Shown: positions 54,708 through 63,751 of the stretch, piece by piece | Position numbering within the stretch: the stretch's first letter is position 1 | Layout of the letters: each line of letters opens with the position of its first letter | Origin: Rhodoferax sp. | GTDB lineage: Bacteria > Pseudomonadota > Gammaproteobacteria > Burkholderiales > Burkholderiaceae_C | Direction: 5' to 3' | Length of the DNA: 64,000 bases | Assembly: GCA_031291305.1 (NCBI GenBank) | Contig: JARLJH010000058.1 | Span: 62,001-126,000 of the forward strand | The notes under the pieces: model-generated | Database searches by the model: none | What the model saw: only the letters and a program-made list of their open reading frames with translations | What the model was told of the DNA's origin: nothing | Made by a program: the position numbers and the translations under genes

Positions 54708-55520
54708 CTAATGCCATTGCGCCTTGAGCAGCTCACGCACCTTGCGTGAGGCCTCGCGCGTTGTCGCTACGAGGCGTCCGCTGAGATCACGCGGCGTCGT
54801 TGCGATGTCTGCAATTGCGGCCTGCAGCGCCTGTTCGGCGACCTGCAGATCTGCCGCAGACGGCTGCTCCGGGTTGCCCACGTCGATCAGCTTCCAGAGC
54901 AAACCAAGCGTCGAGAAATTCTTGACGTCATAGGCCATCGGTGGGACTTTCTCGGCAAGCGCTTCGAGTTGCTCGACGCTGCGCAACGTGATACGTGCCG
55001 CTGCCGCCTTGTTCATGGCGTGCACCACTACCCCGACATCGTTCAAGGCGATCAGCCGGTTGGCCTGGTAGCCATGCGCCAGGAAACCGCCCGACATCGC
55101 CTTGCCGACGATCAGTGCAACCACCGGGTGTCCGGCCAGCCGTGCGCTGGCGTAAGCAGCACCAGCAGCGGCCAGCGCCTGGTGGATGCCATAGGCTTCC
55201 TCACGGCGGCCATAGGCCTGGCTCGGTACGTCGACGATGGCCACAATGGGGCGTTTCACCGCTTGGTCCTTGTCGGCGACGATCACCTCACGCACAACAC
55301 GGGCCACGGTCCAGCCTTCGAGCAAACCCACCTCGCCGCGTGCCGCACGCGGAAAACGATTGTCGGCATCGGGAACGATGGCAATCATGCGCACTGGCGT
55401 GGCACCCAGCATCGTGTCGCTGGCCAGGACGGACGGCGCCAGGCCTTCAAGTGGTGTGCTACCGGCACTCAGCGCGGTAAACCAGACGCGGCCGCGACCG
55501 GAAACGTTTTGTTCAGACAT
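54708..55520 (-). CDS. mdcE: Malonate decarboxylase gamma subunit MdcE
   Basis: 270 residues of the crotonase-like carboxyltransferase fold: GEVGLLEGWTVARVV, AIVDVPSQAYGRREEAYG and ALIVGKAMSGGFLAHGYQANR with the oxyanion glycines. It works with MdcD to decarboxylate malonyl bound to MdcC. The ATG at 55,520 shares a base with the mdcD stop and has AAAGGA upstream; a GTG one codon earlier is an alternative. A 69-bp gap follows before mdcF. Confidence 0.95.
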   Translation of the reverse strand: MSEQNVSGRGRVWFTALSAGSTPLEGLAPSVLASDTMLGATPVRMIAIVPDADNRFPRAARGEVGLLEGWTVARVVREVIVADKDQAVKRPIVAIVDVPSQAYGRREEAYGIHQALAAAGAAYASARLAGHPVVALIVGKAMSGGFLAHGYQANRLIALNDVGVVVHAMNKAAAARITLRSVEQLEALAEKVPPMAYDVKNFSTLGLLWKLIDVGNPEQPSAADLQVAEQALQAAIADIATTPRDLSGRLVATTREASRKVRELLKAQWH

Positions 55521-56365
55521 CACAATTCCTTTCCAAAATCCGCACGAACTGTGGCGCTCTCGGCCTGCCGTGTGGTGTCAATACGATTGAGCAGGGCAAG
55601 AAATTCATCGACGCGCTCATCGCGATGCGTGGCGGGCAAGCCCTGCATAAAGAGGGATCGGACCGTCTCACCGATGTTTTGCACGTCATCTTCGACATAG
55701 CGGTCTGCGAGACCGGTCTTGAAGCGCTGTTCACCGCCGGAAAAGCTCCAGATGAACGGGCGGTTGCGCGAGTCGTATTCGTCAATGCCAGCTTCCTGCT
55801 CGATCACTTGCGGACCATTGAGTCCGAAGCGTGCTTCACGGGTTACTACCACGTAGCTGCACAACGCAGCGGCGACCGACATGCCACCAAAGCAACCAAC
55901 GCTACCGGCGATGACAGCGATGACCGGCTGATAACGCCGCAGATCGGCAATCGCTGCGTGGATTTCAGCAATCGCGGCGAGCCCCAGGTTAGCTTCCTGC
56001 AGGCGCACGCCGCCGGTCTCCAGCAACAACACGGCACGAGTCGGAATGCCATGGCGGTTGTCCTCAGCGGCCAGTTCCAGCGCACCGGCCATCTTGGCAC
56101 CACCGACCTCGCCCAGGCTGCCACCCTGAAAATTGCCTTCAATCGCCACCACCACGGCGGGCTGCCCGTCGATGGTTCCCTTGGCCACGATGACGCCATC
56201 GTCAGCTTGGGTCACGATGCCCTGCTGCTTGAGCCACGGCGAGGTCATCCGCTCGAAGGGGCCAATCAGTTCGCGCATGCTGCCCGCATCGAGCAAAGCG
56301 GTGGCCCTTTCACGGGCGCCAAGTTCGATAAAACTTCTGCTTGTCAATAAGTGTTCTTTGTACAT
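55520..56365 (-). CDS. mdcD: Malonate decarboxylase beta subunit MdcD
   Basis: 281 residues, the second carboxyltransferase-like subunit: EGNFQGGSLGEVGGAKMAGALELA, GVRLQEANLGLAAIAEIHAAI and VAGSVGCFGGMSVAAALC are family segments. Subunits MdcD and MdcE form the biotin-independent decarboxylase core. It lies 7 bp after mdcC and overlaps mdcE by one base. Confidence 0.95.
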   Translation of the reverse strand: MYKEHLLTSRSFIELGARERATALLDAGSMRELIGPFERMTSPWLKQQGIVTQADDGVIVAKGTIDGQPAVVVAIEGNFQGGSLGEVGGAKMAGALELAAEDNRHGIPTRAVLLLETGGVRLQEANLGLAAIAEIHAAIADLRRYQPVIAVIAGSVGCFGGMSVAAALCSYVVVTREARFGLNGPQVIEQEAGIDEYDSRNRPFIWSFSGGEQRFKTGLADRYVEDDVQNIGETVRSLFMQGLPATHRDERVDEFLALLNRIDTTRQAESATVRADFGKEL

Positions 56366-56372
56366 CTCAGCC

Positions 56373-56690
56373 TCAGCTCAGTGAGTGGGTGACAGGGGAG
56401 GTGACTTCTTCCAGAGCCTGATCGATACGCATGCGCACGACGCCTGGTGTCGCCCCGAAATCATTGATTTCCATGTTCAACGCGGCGATCGGTGCAGCTT
56501 GGAAAATCCGGTCAAACAGCGCCTGCCACATGTGGCGGCTGCCATCGACCGAGGTATTGACCGTGATGCGCGCCTGATCCTGGCTGCCCGGTTCAAGCAG
56601 CACTTCCAGATCACCGGAGCCCACCACGCCAACCAGCGCACGGCCCTGAATCGGCGCGCTCGCCGGATAGATAAATTGCATTGTTTCCAT
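56373..56690 (-). CDS. mdcC: Malonate decarboxylase acyl carrier protein MdcC (delta)
   Basis: 105 residues. VGVVGSGDLEVLLEP holds the Ser (near residue 28) that carries the phosphoribosyl-dephospho-CoA arm, and the C-terminal INDFGATPGVVRMRIDQALEEV matches the family. The ATG at 56,690 has GAAGGGA upstream; the open frame to 56,756 encodes a basic stretch with no homology and overlaps mdcA. Confidence 0.94.
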   Translation of the reverse strand: METMQFIYPASAPIQGRALVGVVGSGDLEVLLEPGSQDQARITVNTSVDGSRHMWQALFDRIFQAAPIAALNMEINDFGATPGVVRMRIDQALEEVTSPVTHSLS

Positions 56691-56752
56691 CTCGATGTCC
56701 CTTCTATATTTGAAAAATTGAGCGGGGCGACGCCTGCGCCCGGCTCGCTCCA

Positions 56753-58414
56753 TCACCAGCTGCGGAAACGTGCAGGCGGGTTGTACAGGCCGTCCGACCA
56801 GGTAACGAGTTCGGCAACGCTTTTCGCTGCGAGCAAGGAACGGGTGGCGTCGGCGCGGCGGATGTCGAGATCCTCCGGCAGTGCAATCAGACCCTCGCTG
56901 CGCATGCGCGCGGTGTCCTTGGGGTCGTGACGCAAGCCGATCGGGGTGACGCCAGCGACGGCAGCCACCATCGCCCGGCGTTCTTCGAGCGAGCGTGCCT
57001 TGTAGAGGTAGGCAATACCTTCCTCGGTCAGCACGTGTGTCACGTCGTCGCCATAAATCATCACTGGCGCCAGCGGCATGCCGGTGTCCTTGGCAACCTG
57101 GATGGCATCGAGTGATTCGACGAAGGTCGGCTTGCTGCCCGGCTGGAAGGTTTCAACCATCTGCACGACCAGTTTCTTGCCGCGTTCAAGCGGGTTGTCG
57201 GTTTGCAGCAGGTCCAGCCAGGCGGGTGTCGGGTGGCGCCGACCGTGCGGGTCGTGGCCCATGTTCGGGGCACCACCAAAGCCTGACAGACGACCACGGG
57301 TCACCGTTGAGGAATGGCAGTCTGCATCGACCTGCAAGGTCGAGCCGATGAACATGTCAACAGCGTATTGCCCTGCGAGTTGGCAGAAGGCGCGGTTCGA
57401 ACGCAGTGAACCATCACGGCCCGTGAAGAAGATGTCGGAGCGGGCCCGGATGTATTCCTCCATGCCCAGTTCACCACCGAAGCAATGCACGCTCTCGACC
57501 CAGCCGCTCTCGATTGCCGGGATCAGTGTCGGATGGGGATTGAGTGCCCAGTGTTTGCAGATCTTGCCCTTGAGGCCCAGCTTCTCGCCGTAGGTTGGCA
57601 GCAGGAGTTCGATGGCCGCGGTGTTAAAGCCCAGGCCGTGGTTCAACGACTGCACCTGATGGCGCTCATAAATACCGCGGATGGCCATCATCGCCATCAG
57701 CACATGCACTGGCTTGATCAGGCGCGGATCGCGGGTAAACAGCGGCTCGATAAAGAACGGTTTGTCAGCGACAACAATGAAGTCGACCCAGGAACCTGGA
57801 ATGTCGACACGCGGCAGTTCGGTGTCATCCTCCACCAACTCGTTGACCTGTGCGATGACAATCCCGTCGCGGAAGGCTGCGGCCTCGACCAGTGCAGGTG
57901 TATCTTCGGTGCTTGGGCCGGTGTAGAGGTTACCGTGACGGTCAGCTTTGTAACCAGCGACGAGCGCAATATTTGGGATCAGGTCAACGAACAGGCGGGC
58001 ATACAGTTCGATGTAGGTGTGGATGGCGCCGACTTCCAACTGGCCGTCTTCAAGCAGTTGCGAGATGCGCAGACTCTGTGGCCCGGAGAAGGAAAAGTCG
58101 AGCTTGCGAGCAATGCCACGCTCAAACAAATCCAAGTGCTCACTGCGCCCGACGCTGGGCATGAGCATGTGCAAATCATGGACTTTGCCTGGGTTGACTT
58201 TGGCCAGCGAGCGCGACAGAAAGTCCGCCTGTTTCTGGTTGTTCCCTTCCAATACCACTCGGTCGCCAGAAACGATCAGGGTTTCAAGAACCTCGACCAG
58301 GCGTGCGGTTGGGATGATGCGACCATTGGTGATCGGCTTGACCAGATCGATCCGGCGCTGCTTCTCTTTTTGACGTCTGTTCCAGACGGGGGTCTGTTCA
58401 CGTGTCTGACTCAT
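56753..58414 (-). CDS. mdcA: Malonate decarboxylase alpha subunit MdcA (acyl carrier transferase)
   Basis: 553 residues of the CoA-transferase type. It exchanges acetyl for malonyl on MdcC. The N-terminus MSQTREQTPVWNRRQKEK, PNIALVAGYKADRHGNLYTGPSTEDTPAL, the segment SVHCFGGELGMEEYIRARSD and GRLSGFGGAPNMGHDPHGRRH are family signatures. The ATG at 58,414 has CTAGGAGTAG upstream; the frame is open to 58,477. First structural gene of the operon. Confidence 0.96.
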   Translation of the reverse strand: MSQTREQTPVWNRRQKEKQRRIDLVKPITNGRIIPTARLVEVLETLIVSGDRVVLEGNNQKQADFLSRSLAKVNPGKVHDLHMLMPSVGRSEHLDLFERGIARKLDFSFSGPQSLRISQLLEDGQLEVGAIHTYIELYARLFVDLIPNIALVAGYKADRHGNLYTGPSTEDTPALVEAAAFRDGIVIAQVNELVEDDTELPRVDIPGSWVDFIVVADKPFFIEPLFTRDPRLIKPVHVLMAMMAIRGIYERHQVQSLNHGLGFNTAAIELLLPTYGEKLGLKGKICKHWALNPHPTLIPAIESGWVESVHCFGGELGMEEYIRARSDIFFTGRDGSLRSNRAFCQLAGQYAVDMFIGSTLQVDADCHSSTVTRGRLSGFGGAPNMGHDPHGRRHPTPAWLDLLQTDNPLERGKKLVVQMVETFQPGSKPTFVESLDAIQVAKDTGMPLAPVMIYGDDVTHVLTEEGIAYLYKARSLEERRAMVAAVAGVTPIGLRHDPKDTARMRSEGLIALPEDLDIRRADATRSLLAAKSVAELVTWSDGLYNPPARFRSW

Positions 58415-58554
58415 ATCTACTCCTAGTGTTTCTTCAACGGGAGTAGTTTCGGATTTCGCGTGAGCGTGTTCAATCAAGCTGCGCGCAATTCAGTTACGCA
58501 AAGCGGAATGTTTTTGTCCCCAGTGAGGACGTCCGGCGTGGCAGTGCCCCGGCT
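58415..58554. promoter_or_regulatory. Gap between mdcR and mdcA, expected mdc promoter
   Basis: 140 bp between the regulator stop and mdcA. As the regulator is on the same strand, the operon promoter and MdcR site could be here or upstream of mdcR. No unambiguous T-N11-A palindrome or promoter is read. Confidence 0.35.
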
Positions 58555-59532
58555 CTACGGTGAGTTGCCCCAGTTCGCTGTGCTGATACGGCAGATAGAC
58601 GAGAGCGCAAGAATATTCGGATCGCGCTCGCGTGCACGCAGGAAAACCAAGCCAATCGTCTGGCGCATCCGATAGCGTGGTTGCAGTGGAATCAATTTGA
58701 CGCGCTCGCCAAAAACATGGCGCACTCGTCCGGGCAGCAGCGTGTAGCCGACGCCACCGGCGACTAGGCTCATCAGTGAAAATATATCGCCCACCTGAGT
58801 GACGACATTCGGCATGAATCCGGCGACGCGGAACGCTTCCACAAACCCCCGATTGGTGATGAACCCTCCACTGAGCGAGACAAAGTCGGCTTTGCTTAAG
58901 TCCCGCAGGTCGATTTCGTCAGGCAGGCGCATCGAGTTGGCCTGGTTAACGGCAAGGAAAATATCATCCTCGAAGAGTGGAATGGCTTCAATCTGGCCAT
59001 TGCTGGAGGGCAATCCCATCAGTACCGCGTCGATCTGAGCGGCCGCGAGCTGTTCGAGTAAGTCGTCGTCTGAGCCGAGAGCGAGATTGACATGCAGATC
59101 GGGGCGCCGCAGCTTGATGTCCATGATGATTTTTGGAACGATGTGGGCCGTCAATGAATACAGGGAACCAATCCGAATTTGATTGGAGGCAAAACCCGCG
59201 AGCGCACGAGTTTGCGTGATCCCCTGAAGTATTTGCTCGACAGCGTTGCGCGCCGCTTCCTCAAATATTGTGGCCGCGGGCGTTGCAACCAAGTTCCGCC
59301 CCTTGGCGCTGAATAACTGGCAACGTAGGCCTTCTTCAAGCGAATGCAGCGCCCGGTGAACGCTGACCGCAGTCGTCTCCATCGCTTCAGCAGCTTTCGA
59401 CAAATTCCCCGTACGCATGAAGGCGAGGAATATCTCCAGCTTACGAAATGTGATTTCGTCATTGATGCGCGCTTTCAAGTCATCCCCTCTTTGTTGTTTA
59501 CCCATACCAACTGTCCGCGCCAATTGGACCAT
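58555..59532 (-). CDS. mdcR: LysR-family regulator MdcR of the malonate operon
   Basis: Up to 325 residues with an N-terminal winged helix (TFRKLEIFLAFMRTGNLSKAAEAMETTAVSVHRALHSLEE is split across about 28-67) and a LysR effector domain. Gene position directly upstream of mdcA supports MdcR, the malonate-responsive regulator. It lies on the same strand as the structural genes, while many LysR regulators are divergent. Two starts are possible, 59,532 and 59,505 (MGKQQRG); neither has a strong ribosome binding site. Confidence 0.88.
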   Translation of the reverse strand: MVQLARTVGMGKQQRGDDLKARINDEITFRKLEIFLAFMRTGNLSKAAEAMETTAVSVHRALHSLEEGLRCQLFSAKGRNLVATPAATIFEEAARNAVEQILQGITQTRALAGFASNQIRIGSLYSLTAHIVPKIIMDIKLRRPDLHVNLALGSDDDLLEQLAAAQIDAVLMGLPSSNGQIEAIPLFEDDIFLAVNQANSMRLPDEIDLRDLSKADFVSLSGGFITNRGFVEAFRVAGFMPNVVTQVGDIFSLMSLVAGGVGYTLLPGRVRHVFGERVKLIPLQPRYRMRQTIGLVFLRARERDPNILALSSICRISTANWGNSP

Positions 59533-59672
59533 AGCTGCAAGTGCACACTATTAACCGTTGATGGGTGCACGACCTTCGACATCGCCACCGAATGGAGGAG
59601 TTCTGACTTGATCGCTCAGACGCCATGCCCTGAGATTGAGCGCGTTCCATGCAATGCGTCTGGCTCAGGCAA

Positions 59673-59709
59673 GAAAAAACCCCAGCGTGGTCTGAACACT
59701 GCTGGGGTT
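59673..59709 (-). terminator. Rho-independent terminator after htpX
   Basis: AACCCCAGC (59,678-59,686) pairs with GCTGGGGTT (59,701-59,709). On the minus strand the stem is followed by a run of six T, so it terminates transcription coming from htpX, 40 bp past its stop. Confidence 0.85.
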
Positions 59710-59748
59710 GCCATACCGGGAAAGCCTGCGGATGGATGACGCGTGGGC

Positions 59749-60624
59749 TCAGCTCTGCGCGTTTTGCAACGCCGCAATACGCTCTTCCAATGGCGGATGA
59801 GAGGCAAACAACTGACCAACGCCACCGGTGATGCCAAACGCGGCCACGCTCTTGGGCAGTTCACTGGGCTGCATGTTGCCCAGGCGCGCCAGCGCGTTGA
59901 TCATCGGTTGCTTGCGCCCCAGCAACTGGGCAGACCCCGCATCCGCACGAAACTCGCGGTGGCGACTGAACCACGCCACCACAATCGCCGCCGCAAAGCC
60001 CAGCACGATGTCCAGCACCATGGTGCTGATGTAATAACCAATGCCGGGGCCGCTGGAACGCTCGTCACCCTTGCGCAAAAAGCTGTCCACCGCGTAGCCA
60101 ATCACCCGGCTCAGGAACACCACAAAGGTGTTCATCACGCCCTGGATCAAGGTCATGGTAACCATGTCACCATTGGCCACGTGAGAAATTTCGTGGCCAA
60201 TGACAGCCTCGATCTCTTCGTGCGTCATGCCTTGCAGCAAGCCGGTGCTGACCGCCACCAGCGCCGAATTCCTGAACGCGCCAGTAGCGAAGGCGTTGGG
60301 CGCGCCGTCAAAAATGCCGACTTCCGGCATGCCGATACCTGCGCGCTCAGAGAGCTTGCGCACGGTATCGACAATCCAGGCTTCGTCCACATTGGTGGGC
60401 TGGTTGATGACCCGCACGCCCGAACTCCACTTGGCCACAGGCTTGCTGATCAGCAGCGAAATGATGGCACCGCCAAAGCCGAACACCAGCGCAAAGCCCA
60501 GCAAGGCGCCCAGATTCAGGCCGCTGCCGGTCAGATAGCGGTTAACCCCCAGCAAACTGGCCACCACGCCCAGCACCGCGACCACCAGGACGTTGGTGAG
60601 AACAAACAGAATGATGCGTTTCAT
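59749..60624 (-). CDS. htpX: Membrane zinc protease HtpX
   Basis: 291 residues. The N-terminal two helices ([41 protein letters not shown]) precede the cytoplasmic-facing zinc motif HEISH in [14 protein letters not shown] and the third ligand region EFRADAGSA. HtpX degrades damaged membrane proteins. The ATG at 60,624 has AAGAAGGAAA upstream; the frame is open to 60,819 without meaning. It overlaps nothing and lies 118 bp after the DUF3025 stop. Confidence 0.96.
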   Translation of the reverse strand: MKRIILFVLTNVLVVAVLGVVASLLGVNRYLTGSGLNLGALLGFALVFGFGGAIISLLISKPVAKWSSGVRVINQPTNVDEAWIVDTVRKLSERAGIGMPEVGIFDGAPNAFATGAFRNSALVAVSTGLLQGMTHEEIEAVIGHEISHVANGDMVTMTLIQGVMNTFVVFLSRVIGYAVDSFLRKGDERSSGPGIGYYISTMVLDIVLGFAAAIVVAWFSRHREFRADAGSAQLLGRKQPMINALARLGNMQPSELPKSVAAFGITGGVGQLFASHPPLEERIAALQNAQS

Positions 60625-60742
60625 GATTTCCTTCTTTAAAAACCGGTAAGTCACAACCCGACGAACCGAGAAATGTTTCAAATGGTAAGGGTGAACCGTG
60701 CCAAAGCCAGCCAAACCGGACTCAATTCCACATGGTGGCTGG

Positions 60743-61519
60743 CTATTTGAGCGGTGCTGCCAGGGTCCGTCTGGCCACCCTGAACACGCTAGGGTCATCG
60801 TAAAACCCTGGCACCTCATTGCCGAGCCACCACAGCGGCACGCCTAGCACCGGCAGGTGGGCAAAGGGTTTGCTCGCCAGCTTGTCAGCGCTCAGGTCCG
60901 CCGCCAGCCAAGTGTCTACATCTGCTATTTCATCTGTAGCTGGATGCACCCGGTAGACGTGGGCTGACATCGATTTTCTTGGGACAACCAGTTTTTCCAG
61001 CAAAGCGTGACCAAACAGCGTCAGTTGGGACTGCTGCCACAGCGGGCGCAGTTCACCAAACACCCGGCACCAGTCTTTGTCCACCAGTGCATCCCACAAG
61101 GCGTCAGGCGCGCGCAGCAAAGCGGCGTTTTCGTCAAACAGCGTGAGGGCATCGCGCGTCGGGCCGCGCACCGGGGCGATGCCGGTCTGGGCGATTTGCG
61201 CCGCGTGCAGCTGATTCAGCCGCCGCTTGGTCAGCGGAAAGTTCATCCAAGCCAGTGCATTGAAAAAGTCGTGCAAGCCCTTACGGGTCGGGCACCCTCC
61301 ACTATCAAAAATATATTGTTCATAAGCCATGCCCGGCGGCAGGTCCGACTGCGGCACAAAGCGCACCGGAGCTTGGCCGGGCGCTGGCCAGAGCGCCTGG
61401 GCAACGTTGTTCAGCGCCTCGGGTTGCGGCATGCCCGCCAAAACCAGATGGGCTGCGGGCTCACCCAGCGTACGCCACGGCGACAGCCAGGGTGCCCGCC
61501 AATTGATCGTGGCAATCAA
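60743..61519 (-). CDS. DUF3025 family protein
   Basis: 258 residues. [37 protein letters not shown] is split here in two parts by the family pattern RxNxHDFFNALVWL...P; DENAALLR and [16 protein letters not shown] are further signatures. Soluble, no known function. Its ATG overlaps the NYN gene stop (61,516-61,519), so the pair is translationally coupled. Confidence 0.9.
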   Translation of the reverse strand: MIATINWRAPWLSPWRTLGEPAAHLVLAGMPQPEALNNVAQALWPAPGQAPVRFVPQSDLPPGMAYEQYIFDSGGCPTRKGLHDFFNALAWMNFPLTKRRLNQLHAAQIAQTGIAPVRGPTRDALTLFDENAALLRAPDALWDALVDKDWCRVFGELRPLWQQSQLTLFGHALLEKLVVPRKSMSAHVYRVHPATDEIADVDTWLAADLSADKLASKPFAHLPVLGVPLWWLGNEVPGFYDDPSVFRVARRTLAAPLK

Positions 61520-62475
61520 GATGCCAACGGTGCCGGGGTGTACTGCACCGTTCTGGGTTTCTCGGTCGGGGCCAGTACGAACTGGTTCGAAAACTTTTTC
61601 AGCAGCTTGGTGGCGGTCATGTTTTTGCCGCGCAATTTGGCGTCGAGCAGCGCCTTGGCCACAGCCGCCAAGGATTGCGGCTGCCCGGTTTGCAGCGCAG
61701 GCACCGCCGCCAGAATGGCCGCTACGTCAAGCATCGGCATCTGATTGACGGCTAGGTCGGCCGCCCTGGACGTCGCTTTGTCAGGCTGCCGTGCGTTGTT
61801 GCCAGCGTTTTCCGCCAGCAAGGTGGCCGGTATTTCAGAGGATGTGGGTTCAATGACCGCCTTGTTACGAGAGGTTGTTTTGCTTGCTGTTTTTTTGGCG
61901 GGCGTTTTGGCTGCTGGTGACTTGGGTGTCTGTGGTTTGGCTGAGGGCGCTTGCTCTGCAGACAGCTGGCTGGTGGCAGTCTTTCGGGCTGCTGTTTTGC
62001 GTGGCGTCTTGCGCGCGGGCGTGGCCAGGCTGGCCAGCGGCGTTGCGTCCTGATGCGACAACTCCGGCCCGACCAGAATCACCCGGTCATAGGCAGGAAT
62101 GGCCTCCCTGCCCATCTTGCTGCGCTCGGAGACACACACGACGCGGATGCCCCGTTCACGCAGACGCACCACCAGCGGCGTGAAATCCGCGTCTCCCGAG
62201 CCGATAACGATCAGCCCCGGCGTGGGCGTTTGGCAAGCCAGTTCCATGGCATCCACGGCCAGCGCCATGTCGGTGGTGTTTTTGCTCAGAGCCAGGTTCA
62301 CAAATGGACGCACCGCCCAGGCTCGCAAGGTGTCGGCCAGGGCTTTGAGGTTCTCGGCGCTGCCATAGGCGCGGCGCACCGGCAGACGGCCTTCGGTTTC
62401 CTCCAGCACCCGAAACGCCTCGTCCACCCAGGCGCCTGAATTCAGGTTGTCCGCATCAATCAGAAATATATTCAT
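61516..62475 (-). CDS. NYN/LabA-type PIN-like nuclease with C-terminal OST-HTH-like domain
   Basis: 319 residues. The N-terminal NYN domain (residues ~1-145) starts MNIFLIDADNLNSGAW with catalytic Asp residues, continues with LSKNTTDMALAVDAM, and VIGSGDADFTPLVVRLRERG, the PIN-like acidic motifs. A ~90-residue Lys/Ala/Thr/Pro-rich linker follows. The C-terminus (AVAKALLDAKLRGKNMTATKLLKKFSNQF) resembles an OST-HTH/LOTUS RNA-binding fold. Such proteins are predicted RNases. The ATG at 62,475 is preceded by AAGGAG. Coupled to the DUF3025 gene. Confidence 0.88.
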   Translation of the reverse strand: MNIFLIDADNLNSGAWVDEAFRVLEETEGRLPVRRAYGSAENLKALADTLRAWAVRPFVNLALSKNTTDMALAVDAMELACQTPTPGLIVIGSGDADFTPLVVRLRERGIRVVCVSERSKMGREAIPAYDRVILVGPELSHQDATPLASLATPARKTPRKTAARKTATSQLSAEQAPSAKPQTPKSPAAKTPAKKTASKTTSRNKAVIEPTSSEIPATLLAENAGNNARQPDKATSRAADLAVNQMPMLDVAAILAAVPALQTGQPQSLAAVAKALLDAKLRGKNMTATKLLKKFSNQFVLAPTEKPRTVQYTPAPLAS

Positions 62476-62521
62476 GGGAACTCCTTCATGGATCGTCGGG
62501 CCTGATTCAGACTGGCCAATC

Positions 62522-63577
62522 TCAGCCTTGCAGCCGCCAAGACAGCGCCTCGCCACTGGCCAGGGGTTTGAGTTCGGCCTGACCGAAGGCAAAGCTGGCT
62601 GGTGGCGTCCAACTCTCGCGCTGGAGCGTGATGGTGCCGGTGTTGCGCGGCAAACCGTAAAAGTCGGCCCCGTAAAAGCTGGCAAAGGCTTCCAGCTTGT
62701 CCAGCGCACCCACCGAATCAAAGGCCTGCGCATACAGCTCCATGGCGGCGTGGGCGGTGTAGCAGCCAGCGCAACCCGTGGCGTGCTCCTTCAAATGCAC
62801 GGCGTGCGGGGCGCTGTCGGTGCCGAGGAAGAACTTCGGGTCACCGCTGGTGGCCGCAGCCAGCAAGGCCTGGCGGTGGGTTTCACGTTTGAGCACGGGC
62901 AGACAGTAGTAATGCGGGCGGATGCCGCCGGTGAAGATGGCGTTGCGGTTGTACAGCAGGTGGTGCGCGGTGAGCGTGGCCGCCTGAAAGCGCGCATCGG
63001 CGGCCTGCACATAGTGCACGGCTTCACGCGTGGTGATGTGCTCCATGACGATCTTGAGTTCAGGAAAGTCGGCGCGCAGTGGGATGAGCTGGGTGTCGAT
63101 GAACACGGCTTCGCGGTCAAACAGGTCGATGTCGGGCGAGGTCACTTCGCCGTGCACCAGCAGCGGCATGCCCGCGCGTTGCATGGCTTCAAGCGTCTTG
63201 TAGGTCTTGCGGATGTTGGTCACACCGGCATCGCTGTTGGTGGTTGCACCGGCCGGGTAGAGTTTGACGGCAACCACACCAGCCTCTTTGGCCCGCTGGA
63301 TTTCTTCAGCGGGCAGCTTGTCGGTGAGGTACAGCGTCATCAGTGGCTCAAAACGCAGGCCTTTGGGCACGGCGGCGAGGATGCGCTCACGGTAGGCCAG
63401 CGCCTGCGCCGTGGTGGTCACCGGTGGGCGCAGGTTGGGCATGATGATGGCGCGGGCAAACTGGGCTGCGGTGTGCGGAACCACGGTGGCCAGCGCATCG
63501 CCGTCGCGCACATGCAGGTGCCAGTCGTCCGGGCGGGTCAGGGTCAGGGTTTCAAGGGTTGTAGGCGTGGAGGTCAT
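62522..63577 (-). CDS. pyrC: Dihydroorotase PyrC
   Basis: 351 residues, class II dihydroorotase of pyrimidine biosynthesis. Zinc ligands in [10 protein letters not shown], carbamylated Lys in [19 protein letters not shown], metal His in MEHITT and FLGTDSAPH are all present. It closes the ring of carbamoyl aspartate. The ATG at 63,577 is the family start; the open frame to 63,811 is not. Lies 46 bp upstream of the NYN gene. Confidence 0.96.
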   Translation of the reverse strand: MTSTPTTLETLTLTRPDDWHLHVRDGDALATVVPHTAAQFARAIIMPNLRPPVTTTAQALAYRERILAAVPKGLRFEPLMTLYLTDKLPAEEIQRAKEAGVVAVKLYPAGATTNSDAGVTNIRKTYKTLEAMQRAGMPLLVHGEVTSPDIDLFDREAVFIDTQLIPLRADFPELKIVMEHITTREAVHYVQAADARFQAATLTAHHLLYNRNAIFTGGIRPHYYCLPVLKRETHRQALLAAATSGDPKFFLGTDSAPHAVHLKEHATGCAGCYTAHAAMELYAQAFDSVGALDKLEAFASFYGADFYGLPRNTGTITLQRESWTPPASFAFGQAELKPLASGEALSWRLQG

Positions 63578-63751
63578 GGCGCGTATTGTCCCCAATCCGC
63601 GTGACGCCCGGCAATCCGTCCGCACAGCGCGATACACCTTTGCGTGATTGCCATGCTTCTCCGATGGATGCTGTCTGAAGAAGACGCAGCTCGTACGTGC
63701 CCGTGGGGGGCTTGGGGGCAACCGATAATCCGCCATTCGTACAACCATCCC
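63578..63751. promoter_or_regulatory. Divergent region pyrC / nitroreductase gene
   Basis: 174 bp between the start of pyrC and the start of the plus-strand gene. Both promoters must lie here; no strong sigma-70 pair or operator is seen. Confidence 0.35.
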
